A stretch of 64,000 bases of DNA from Talinum fruticosum. Lineage: Eukaryota; Streptophyta; Magnoliopsida; Caryophyllales; Talinaceae. Below, piece after piece: positions 12,048 to 21,464 of this stretch; the stretch's first letter is position 1; each line of letters opens with the position of its first letter. The notes below the pieces were generated by a model that saw only the letters and a program-made list of their open reading frames with translations, was not told the DNA's origin and searched no databases. Made by a program: the position numbers and the translations under genes. The stretch spans positions 11,997,001 through 12,061,000 of the forward strand of contig JAITYX010000002.1 in the NCBI GenBank assembly GCA_021018815.1. Direction: 5' to 3'.

Positions 12048-12076
12048 AACGTAAACCCTAACCCTAACCCTAACTT
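12048..12076. promoter_or_regulatory. Telo-box-like repeat (three CCCTAA units)
   Basis: AAACCCTAACCCTAACCCTAA just inside the first intron of the minus-strand transcription unit that starts near 12.4 kb. Short telomere-like motifs of this kind are common in the 5' regions of plant genes for translation and growth. Three units is too short for an interstitial telomere array. Confidence 0.5.
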
Positions 12077-12137
12077 AAACTAAATTCTTCTTCTTAATTC
12101 CGAAAGACAATGAAAATGGAGTAAGGCGGTTGCTTAC

Positions 12138-12406
12138 CTATGTCATCCCGGCTTAGATCGGCTGATTGTCGTCCTCGTAGTCGTCCCCCATTCTATCTCT
12201 CTCTCAAAAATGAGAAACAAGGCGCCAAAAAGGGATGCTTTAGGCGGGGCCATATGGGGGCTGGGATCCGAAGCCCAACCCATAATGGGGGAGGAGGGGG
12301 AAAAGAGAGGGCTGGATTGGGGGTGGAAATTGGGTTGCTTCCAACTTCCAAAGATGGATTTGGTTCTGGGATGAGCCCACACCCAATACACAGTGCCCTA
12401 TTTATA
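12138..12406 (-). promoter_or_regulatory. TATA box and non-coding-looking 5' exon upstream of the PRP40 pseudogene
   Basis: On the minus strand TATAAATA lies at 12406-12399 in a good context (CTTTATAAATAGGG). About 260 bp downstream is a strong donor, GACATAG|GTAAGC, ending the exon near 12138. A short ORF in the exon starts at ATGGGGGACGAC and reads MGDDYEDDNQPI before a stop; I do not recognise it. Orientation and position would allow transcription into the PRP40 pseudogene, but I cannot show that the two are connected. Confidence 0.4.
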
Positions 12407-12450
12407 AAGAGATTGATCATCAACTCGGTTGGGCCTGATTTGGTCAAATA

Positions 12451-13346
12451 ACGCGTTTTTGGTCAAATTACGCGTTTTTTAAAACCGCGTTGTATTTTCT
12501 ACTTCTGAGCCTTTGGCCCATAGGCCTAACTCGGTCAAACAATGTGATTTCAGTCAAACAAATCTAAAAGCCCGTTTTGTTTCTGTGAAGCCTTTTGCCC
12601 ATGGGCCGAGGCCCAAAATAATTTGCATATTACAAATTCCTTTTCTTTTAAAAAAATTAACAGGAATTTGTTTTTTGACCCACAATATTTTTTAGAATTT
12701 TTTTTTGCCCAAAATAAGTTTTTTTTATCGAACAAAATAAGTTGCCGTTCTTTTCCTTTTTCTTTTTTTTTATGGGAAGCACAATTATATAAACATTGTT
12801 AATTGACAAAATTTAAACTCATGTATCCAATAACAACTTTTATAAACTTTAACTCTTGAATTAACCGACTCAGTAAGAGTTGCTCAACATCCATCTTTAT
12901 AATATAATTTTGTCTACAAAATAAATTTCATCCAATTATTTCAATGATTATATTTTATTTTAATATATATTGACCGACACTAGGATAATAATAACTCTCA
13001 GATGAATATGACTTTTACAAATGCTAGCAAAATTCAAATATAAACAACTTTATCATTCTATATATTTATGTAGATAAAGACGTTGATTCGTATAAGACAA
13101 AAGGTTTAAAAATATATTAATTATTATGTTTTAAAATAATAATAATAATAGTAGCAGAAAAATGATGTAATGAATATCACAATGAGCAATTTATTTGATT
13201 TTGGGGAAAAACATTATTAAATTTAATACGACAATCCATCCTAATGTCATTAACAAAAAAATTAAAAATTTAAAAGCAAAATCAATTGAAAATCAATTGT
13301 AACTTTCCAAATAATCATCGATATATAGAACAAATTCTACCATAGT
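12451..13346. other. AT-rich intergenic DNA, nothing recognised
   Basis: AT-rich DNA with poly-T and poly-A runs. No protein, RNA gene or transposon end could be supported. Confidence 0.4.
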
Positions 13347-13376
13347 TATTCAAGCACCTAACTAGGTGCTTGAATA
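13347..13376. repeat. Near-perfect palindrome, 14-bp arms, 2-bp centre
   Basis: TATTCAAGCACCTA, then AC, then its exact reverse complement TAGGTGCTTGAATA. It could form a strong hairpin or cruciform. It marks the left border of the region with opposed motif arrays. Confidence 0.8.
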
Positions 13377-13416
13377 CACTGTTATGTGTATTCTTTTGAA
13401 CCTAAATTTATATATG

Positions 13417-14790
13417 ATGAATTTTCACACTAAAATGATGAATTTTTTCAATTTTGAAATTTTTTTTAATATATAATTTTTTGTGTTTTAGTGAAATTTT
13501 CAATAAAGTTTAATCACTTAACTATACTTTTTCAATGTAATTAACTCAATATTACCAAGTATATACCGATGAATTTAATACAAATATGATGAGTATTTGA
13601 ATTATACATATATATATTTAATTTTTCTTTAAAAACACTCATGAATTTGTGTGCATATGTATATTTTTTTTACTAACATAATATTTTAATTAAAGTTTAG
13701 TCACTTATTGACACTTTTTCAATGCAATTGACTCAATATTATCAATACATGCTGATGAATTTAATATAATATGGTGAATATTTGAATTAAACATATATAT
13801 TTTCAACTTTTCTAAAAAAGTGTCGATGTAAATATTTATTCAGTTATATAAAAAATATACAAATATATCAAGATAAATTACATATGAATTTGTAATAAAT
13901 TAATGAATTTTACAACAATACTAATGAATTTTACAATAATATTGATGAATTTTTAAAAATACGTCTACACTTGTTCATCCATTTCTTTCTGCATATTCAG
14001 CACTTTTTTTTCCAAGAACTTGCATTAACTTTTGTTACTTAGTTATCCGCATAAATTTATAAATAATTAGTAAGTATTCAAAACAAATACTTAGTATATT
14101 CATCGCTAAATTTGATATATTCATCTGAAAAATATGCAATTTTTCTTAATATAAGATAAATTAATTAAGGAATAGTAAGTATTCATCAAGTATTAATTAC
14201 ATATTCATCACTAAAATTCACATATTCATCAAACAACATATCTAATATATTAACATATCCAACAATAGAAAATTCATATTATCAAAACACATATTAAAAA
14301 ATATAGAAGATGAATTCATCGAAAAAAATCATATTTATTAATATAAAAACAAATTCATTAAAAAATATTATATTCATATAAAAAAATATCATATTCATTG
14401 ATACATAACAAATTCATCAAATTTACAAATTTCAACCACATAACCTTAGAAATTCATCAAATTCATTTACAAAACATGAGAAATTTAAATAAATTCATCA
14501 AAGAGCAAATTCATCCACATAAATTCATCAAATTTATTAAACGGAACCTGATAAATTCATCAATACATTAAACAAATTCATCAAACAAATTCATGGAGAA
14601 ATTCATTAAATAAATTCATTAAATTCATTAAACAAATTCATCAAATCAATATCATATTCATCAAGCGAAAAATCGTCAATATCAAATTCATTAAACAAAT
14701 TCATCCACATAACCCGATAAATTCATCAAATTTAGAAATTTCAAATTCATTAATATCATATTCATCCAGAAACAAAACAAATTCATCAAA
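13417..14790. repeat. Opposed arrays of a GATGAATTT / AAATTCATC motif
   Basis: From about 13417 to 13955 the plus strand repeatedly carries GATGAATTT or close variants. From about 14097 to 14785 it carries the reverse complement, AAATTCATCA, dozens of times at irregular 10-30 bp spacing. The switch lies near 14.0 kb, so the region is a loose inverted repeat. It has no coding capacity. It resembles the subterminal motif arrays of non-autonomous DNA transposons, but I could not define ends or a target duplication. The solo LTR begins just to its right. Confidence 0.6.
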
Positions 14791-14836
14791 GAGAAAAAGA
14801 AGCTGAGAAATGATAATTGATTTAAATATTCACTCG

Positions 14837-16723
14837 TGTAACACCCCATTAACTAATTAAATTAAATTATTTTCAATGCCATGCTAATTATAAAATATAT
14901 TGTTTTGCAAAGCAATGAGCCGCGTAAAATTATAGACATGTTAGCACATATAAAAATGGAAAAATTTATTATGAATTTATAAGTGCCTCATATCATAGAT
15001 AATTATCTAAATATACGGATTCACGAGATATATACATATATCTTAATATCACAAATTTTGAATCGGAAAAATTTATCAATTTGCTTAATAGTTAAGGAAA
15101 AGGAAAAAAAGGAGAAAGAAAATAAAATATGTGATTATAAATTAAGCCATGTGTGAGGTTACAAATTAGCCATGTGGTTAAATTTGTTTAAGATAAGTAT
15201 GAATTAATTATTGATTAGACAAAAAGTAGAAGAAGAAGCAAAATTGGACTCAAGCAATCTAAGCCTATAAATAGAGGCAAGGGGTGGATGGAATTGTAAG
15301 GCAAAAAGCAGGGAAAAAAAAGCATTAGCCTATCTTCTCACTCTCCCAACCCCTCACTTCCCTTGCTACCGTTGTCGGCTCGTGGTCCAACTTCCGCCGC
15401 CACCGGCCAGCTGTCCTCCGGCAACCCCAAATTCCTTCCACCACCGTTTTCCACCCTTTAAACTAGAGGCTAAATCAAAGTTTAACGAACGTAAAGGATC
15501 CGAACAAGGACCTAAAAGGGAGTATCTAAAACATCGAGGTATGTTATTACTTATACCTTTTCCAAAGTGTTCATCTTTATTATTAAGTTTATTGTTTTAA
15601 TAATACAAATAATTTGGACCCACTTCACATTCACGAGCTTACGCTACAATTCACAATTACAATTTATAGACAGAGTTACAATTCACGATCATGAGTTTAT
15701 AGACACGATTACAATTCACGATGCATAGCTTATAGACACGACTACGATTCACGATTACAGCTTACGAACACAATTATAGTTTACGATACACGATTACAGC
15801 TTACGATTACAGCTTACGATATACAGCTACAGTTCACGATTACAGCTTACGATACACGATTACAGCTTCACGATTACAGCTTACGAGACACGCATACGAT
15901 TCACAATTACAGCTTACGACACGGTTACAGCTTACAATTCACAATTTCGGCTTACAGACACGATTACAGTTCACAGGGCCCTCCCGATCGATCAAGATAA
16001 ATGAATGGATTGTTTATACAGATCATAGTTACATATATGATGACCTCACGGAATCACCATGGCATTCATATGTACGTAAGTAGATCCTAAGTTATTCCAA
16101 TTCTTAATACATAATGAATTTTTGCAGCTTTACACATAAATAACTTTTAAAACCAATTTAAAATGTCCGCACACGCTCACTGGCTTTTATAATATTTTTA
16201 CAGAGTACAAGGGTAACATGCTGGCCCTATGGCTCATTCTTGTTTTTATAATTGTTTTTAGGAAGAGAAAAACATGCTAACATTCAAGCAGGAAGAGACA
16301 GGAGTAAACAAACCACGAAATGTTGACTCGGAGCGATGGATCTGTTCTTTGGCTCTTACTCTTAAGTATAGTATAATTAGCTTTAATGGTTGGATTTTGA
16401 TCAATTAGTCTTTGTACTCTTGTGGAGGTTTATCGATGACGGTGGGTACCTTTGTTAAATGGTAAGTTTGCCTTTTGGGGGAAGAATTCATGTTTAATGG
16501 TTGGAGTTGTGTAAATATTGGTTATGGAGTTATGGAACTATCAGTTTGGGTGGTTGATGCGAGATGAAAAAGATTGTCGCGTTATCATATTTTAATATTT
16601 AGCCTTGTCTCTCGATGAGGGACGGCGGTAACGCCCTCACATAACTTAATATTCCGTTGCGTTATTCTCGATGTGTTTGTCTATGGAGTATAAATTAATA
16701 ATGGTCAAATTGGGGGCGTTACA
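14837..16723 (+). mobile_element. Solo LTR, probably Ty3/gypsy, 1887 bp, with perfect 5-bp target duplication
   Basis: It starts TGTAACACCCC and ends GGGGGCGTTACA, i.e. TG...CA ends within a short TGTAAC/GTTACA inverted repeat. ACTCG occurs directly on both sides (14832-14836 and 16724-16728), a perfect target duplication. There is no internal retrotransposon domain, so it is a solo LTR left by LTR-LTR recombination. Inside are a TATA box (TATAAATA, 15266-15273), a downstream proline-rich leader ORF (15382-15600, not a cellular gene) and a degenerate tandem array. Orientation is taken from the TATA box. Ty3/gypsy assignment is inferred from the TGTAAC ends and length. Confidence 0.9.
15640..15975. 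repeat. Degenerate short tandem array inside the solo LTR
   Basis: About 330 bp built from variants of TTACAGCTTACGA and CACGATTACA with a period near 14-22 bp. It lies downstream of the LTR's TATA box and leader ORF, in what would be its transcribed part. Confidence 0.75.
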
Positions 16724-16830
16724 ACTCGCTGTGCACATATCAAAATAAAAATCCAAATCAAATGCGTAGTCCCACCGGATATGGCCGAAACCGACCGAAA
16801 ACGGAGGAGGAATTGATAATTGATTCTTAC

Positions 16831-16995
16831 TTGGTCGTCGAAGTTGTCATCGCCATAGAAGAGAAAGATGCCGTAATAGACGAGGAAGAGGATGAAGAGG
16901 AGGACGAGTGCGACGCCGACAAGGGTGCTCGCTGACCCGATGGATGGAGTCGGGTTCGTCAATGAAGAAGAGAGAGGAGACAAAGGAACCGCCAT
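16831..16995 (-). CDS. First coding exon of a small single-pass membrane protein (partial)
   Basis: ATG at 16995 opens a 55-codon exon ending at 16831 with a good donor, GACCAA|GTAAGA, phase 0. An upstream in-frame ATG (17046) adds 17 residues; 16995 is preferred because its context is better and the peptide from it is compact. It has a Ser/Pro-rich start (MAVPLSPLSSSLTNPTPS), one strong hydrophobic segment (TLVGVALVLLFILFLVYYGI) and an acidic end (FYGDDNFDDQ). I do not recognise the family. The following intron runs directly into the solo LTR at 16723, so any later exons would lie beyond 14836; I did not find them. It may be a gene with an LTR in its intron, or a broken one. Confidence 0.45.
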
Positions 16996-18115
16996 TGTTG
17001 ACTTTGGAGAGTAGAGGGAGAGAGCGTGAGGAGAGAGAAAATGCAAATTGGGAAAATAGGTAATATTTAAGTTTAAAAGGGATTTGTTTTTTTTTTTAAT
17101 TTTTAAATCACCTAGTTAGTGGTCTAACCACTACCATATACTTATTGGATATATAGCTTTTTTTTATGTGTCATGTTCTTCTTTCATTTTTTTACCCAAT
17201 TTTATTACTAAAACTTTTCAAATATTCTAAAAATAATACATATCTAATTTACGAAAAAACAAATGCCCAACAAATTTATTTTAGATAATATAAACTGTCT
17301 TTTTCGGTTTGAATGAGTTTCGTGATGTTTTAAATTAGGGAAAACTTATAACGATCGTCGTTATACGACAGTCACCATAAGATGTATTAATTTATACCGT
17401 ACATATGTATCACAATAATCACAACCGTTCATTTTTTTCTTCTAATTAAATTAAAAATAAATTTTAAAAATTTAATTAAGTATTTTAAAAATTAAATTAA
17501 AATAATTAATTATTATTATGTTTGACAAACCATTTAATTAACCACCCCTGGGAAAAAAATAACCCAATAACCTCAAACCATGTTCCTATCAAACTAACTC
17601 GCCATTTTTTCCAAGCAAAATTCCGGCGATAATAATGCCTGCAACCCACTGCCGCACTCTTCACAAACCCTAACCCTAGTTTTCTCTCTCCTCCATGGCT
17701 GCCCTCCTTCCCGACTTGTCGCCGGCCGCTCCGCCGCCGTCGTCTCGGCCGCCTCCCCGCTCCTCCAGCCGGTCCTTCCTCTCGTGCACCACCCGCCGGC
17801 GTCCACCCCTTTTTCCTCTTCCGCGGTTTCGCCTCTGTTTCGCTTGCCAGCCTCGGCTTCATCGTCCCCGTTGCATCCTCCTCGGCGTTCGCCTTCCCCC
17901 GCCGCCTCGCCTCACCGGGCTCCCGCCGCCGCCTCGGCGTCCTTCCTCGGCTCCCTTGTCCTCCCGCAGCGAAACAGAGGCGTAAACCGCGGAAGAGGAA
18001 AAGAAGTGGACGCCGGCGAGTAGTGCACAGAGGAAGCACCTGCTGGAGGAGTAGGGGAGGCGGCCGAGATGACTCGCAGCGAAAGCGGCCGCGGCGAGTC
18101 GAGAAGAAGGGCAAT

Positions 18116-20544
18116 CGTAACGCCCTCGGTTACCATTACCTAATAATTCCCTAATTCGAGAATGTTAGGTAAGGTCACAGCGGAAATTAACGATCGAAGG
18201 CGTCACCGCCGCCCTAATAATAGGACAAAGCTAAAAATAAAATAACATAGCAACCTCGTGTTTATCAATTATGCTTAAGTCTTTGAAAGCACTAAATGTT
18301 ACGTTGCACGGAGCCAAGCCCGGCAATAATAATAAGCCAATCCCAAAGTAGAGTCCTGCTAAACCTTTATACATTAAACAAGCCAATACAACGATCTACG
18401 ATAGGAAATACGTCATATTTAATTACATTCCTAGCCAAACCCGGAATTCAACGAGGATGAGAATCACTGTGAGCATCTAATCCCATCATAGCACAATGAT
18501 AACGACATACCCGAGTTAGGTCTTGCTCCCATCAGGCTTCTTAGGCAAAGGACTGTTCACGGATGCTTTTCCTAAAAACAAAAACATTAAAATGATTCGA
18601 AGAATGAGTCAAAACTCGATACGAACATTCCCGCACAGTTAAATAATTTTAAAACATATTGATTGAGCGCGCGCATTTCAATTCATTTTAGTTTGAAATC
18701 GGGGGAGAGAATATGAGTAAAATTTGCTTGCTGGTTATTATCCGGAAGTGGAACCGCTTGGTAATTGATACGATCTTAGTAAGGTGCTCACCCTCGGGCC
18801 GACCGAGAACCCGAGTTGACGCCGCGCGCGGTGTAATTGGTGGGCATAAGCCCCGATAATTGATAATTGGGCGGGGACCACTTAATTAGGTGGCAAAACT
18901 TGATTTGCAAATGATTCATTATTAGTTATTTATATAAGAAATGTTGAGATTTGCTAAAATATGTGAATTTTCGAAAGGCACAGGCAATGCACGTACTCGA
19001 ACCGAGAATGTTTGTTTCTCCCCTTTTATAAAATTTAAGTTATCAGCTATCCAAGCAACCGAAGTGGCCTCAGCTCGTTTCAAATAGATCTTTATTGTTA
19101 ATAATATTTCTCTTGAGTTTTAATACTTGAATTTGTATAAGCGTTGACAATTTATTTCATTTCCTATACTTATACGAAGATCGATTAAACTAACATTTGT
19201 ATTACTCAACTTTACTTGCGTTAACTTCGTTTCAAATATTGAATACAATACATACTAATTAAAGAAGTTGATTAGGCTAATTAGATACTCGATGATTTTG
19301 ATGTAATTCAATTTGTTAGTTGCTTTGCATTGAAAATGGTATATATATATATATATAAACATAAACAATCACTTATTCCTAATTTATTCCTTACTTATCG
19401 AATTCACCCATAGCTAAGTGATTATTCAATCTACCAATGCCTTTCCATAGGAAGGCTTTATAATTAACCAAATTGCTCAAATTTAATTCATATACCAACT
19501 TAAGGTCATGAGCATTATTCTCACAACAACATTCACATTCACGATCACAATTAGGCAACCTCATCGCTCCAAGTTTTCTGCACACGTCTACATTTACACA
19601 TCATTGACTTCAAGTTTTACATGCATATTCCTCTTTCGTTTGATCGATATAATCATTCCCAAAATATAACAAATCCACCAAATTACTCAATTTCTATAAC
19701 AAGACGTCCCTAACCTCATCCACTAAATCATAATTCCCCAAGAGGAATCACATTCATTCACATTTATACACGATTAATCCATCGAAATACCTAACCCCAA
19801 TCATTCACACCAATTCGAATTTTCCCAAATCAGTCTTTAAACTCACTCCACAACCATATTTATAAATAAGTCGATTCAATTTCACAACTACAATAATTGA
19901 GTAAATAACAAAGTGTAATAATCTAGGGTTTGAGGTTTTACCTTCGAGTACACGAGAGAGGAAGATGGGAGGAGAGGCGAGAGATGGTGGTGCGTGGCGG
20001 CTGCATCGGCGACCGCCAGGCGGGGACGGCGACTAGGTCCGGCGGCCGCTGCAGTTGGTGGGTGGTCGATTGGTGGGCTGCGGCAGAGGTGAGGCAGGGT
20101 GTGCACCCGCGCGAGAGAGAGGGCGAGAGCGAGAGCGCGCGGAAGAGAGACGCCGAGCGTCTCCTTGACGACGCCGGCACCGGCCGCTAGCCTCGGCGTT
20201 GGTGGCGCTTGGTGGCCGCGACCGCAGTAGCAGGTGGAGGTAGAGGAGGGAAGCAGAGGCACGCGAGGGAGAGAGAGAGAGCGATAGCGTGAAAGAATGG
20301 GCGCGAGGGAGAGGGACGCCTAGCGCCGGCTTTTGGCCGGTGTTGGTGGCGTCCGGCAGCTCGAGTTGTGAGGCGGCAACAGTGGTGGTGAGCAGGGTGG
20401 TGAGGCAGGGAGGGGCGAGAGAGGAGCAGGGGAGAGAGGGATGTGAATGACATGAGCCTTTAAAGTCTGTATGTCTAGTTCTAGATAAATCCCTTCCGGA
20501 TTTTTCTCGAAAAATCGGTGTTTCTAATTTTGTTTTATTATTTC

Positions 20545-20587
<43 letters not shown>

Positions 20588-20907
20588 TTATTTTATTTTG
20601 GTTACTTGTTACTTTTAAATTTTATTTTAATAATGATATTTACAAATTATAATTGTAACGACTTGTTTGAAATATAGTATTAACGACCTTAGTCGCATGT
20701 AAATTCTTGAATTTTTCTTTTAAATATATACGTAAATTATAATCATTATTATGAAATTTTTATTAGGGCCACTTCGTCGCCTTAGCCGCATAACACATAT
20801 GTAAAAATAATTTAAATATAAAATATCGAATTGAAGTGCACGCGCTCAATTATATAAATCTTGTAATTAATAAGATAAATAATATGATTTAGGATCGGGT
20901 TGTTACA
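18116..20907 (-). mobile_element. Second solo LTR, 2792 bp, inserted in the right arm of the foldback element
   Basis: Read on the minus strand it starts TGTAACAACCCGATCC and ends GAGGGCGTTACG, resembling the first LTR's TGTAAC...GGGCGTTACA ends. The bases at the borders are GCAAT (18111-18115) and GCAGC (20908-20912), a decayed 5-bp target duplication differing by two transitions. Matching with the uninterrupted left arm shows the original site was GGGCAGC. No gag or pol sequence lies inside. Contents include a TTA-repeat microsatellite (20545-20587), a proline-rich leader-like segment on the minus strand (19890-20455) and a short TA run (19338-19357). The minus orientation is inferred from the end sequences and the position of the leader. 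Confidence 0.8.
20545..20587. repeat. TTA trinucleotide microsatellite in the second LTR
   Basis: About 14 uninterrupted TAT/TTA units, followed by TTTTATTTTATTTTGG. It lies within the second solo LTR. Confidence 0.9.
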
Positions 20908-21464
20908 GCAGCCATGGAGGAGAGAGAAAACTAGGGTTAGGGTTTGTGAATAGTGCAGCCAGTGGGTCAGCTGGCGTTATTGTCGCTGAATTTTGCTTAG
21001 AAAAATGGCAGTTAATTTGATAAGAACATGGTTTGAGATTATTGGGTTATTTTTTCCCCAAGGGTGGTTAATTAAATGGTTTGCCAAACATAATAATAAT
21101 TAATTATTTTAATTTAATTTTTAAAATACTTAATTAAATTTTCAAAATTTATTTTTAATTTAATTAAAAAAATGAATGGTTGTGATTATTGTGATACATA
21201 TGTACGGTATGCATTAATGCATCTTATGGTGATTGTCGTATAACAACAATCGTTATAAGTGCATCCTTTAAATTAGATTAAGTAATAATCAAATAAAAAT
21301 TTTTATTTTTTAAAAAATTATAATCCACCTCAAACATTTTGGGCCTTGTAAAAGCACATCATTTTAATTTCACCGAATTAAAATTCTAAAAGGTCCTCTA
21401 ATAAAAAAAAGGTCCTGGCTTAGAAACAAAGCTAGCGACCGCTGAGCGGCGAAGAGGCTCTTCA

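Larger units (their letters stand above)
17339..21266. mobile_element. Foldback Mutator-like element (MULE) with arms of about 508 bp, split by a solo LTR
   Basis: The left arm is 17339-17845 (507 bp), the loop 17846-17965, and the right arm 17966-18115 plus 20908-21266 (509 bp in total). The right arm is the reverse complement of the left along its length with scattered mismatches. Landmarks include ACTTATAACGA near both ends, CAAACATAATAATAATTAATTA, CTAACCCTAGTTTTCTCTC and GAAACAGAGGCG. The ends begin GGA. TTTAAATTAG is an exact 10-bp target duplication on both sides (17329-17338 and 21267-21276), in the 8-11 bp range of Mutator-like elements. Without the LTR the element is 1136 bp. The outer 350 bp of each arm is AT-rich and the inner 150 bp and loop are very GC-rich. 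Long low-complexity ORFs on both strands of the GC-rich part reflect composition; no transposase is present. Confidence 0.88.

Noticed and set aside
12048..12076. Interstitial telomere array
   Set aside because: Only three CCCTAA units in a gene-like 5' region; better explained as a telo-box.
14097..14785. CRISPR-like array of AAATTCATCA repeats
   Set aside because: Spacing is irregular, repeats are 8-10 bp and degenerate, there are no unique regular spacers or cas genes, and the genome is a plant's.
15382..15600. 72-codon ORF starting MVQLPPPPAS downstream of a TATA box
   Set aside because: Both TATA box and ORF belong to the solo LTR; this is retrotransposon leader, not a cellular gene.
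17506..18136. Long overlapping ORFs on both strands, up to 202 residues, rich in Arg, Pro and Ser
   Set aside because: They lie in the GC-rich inner arms and loop of the foldback element. Open frames on both strands come from GC-rich low-complexity sequence; no domain is recognisable.
19888..20453. Proline/serine/histidine-rich ORFs on both strands
   Set aside because: Inside the second solo LTR, in its leader-like segment. Low complexity, with no conserved domain.
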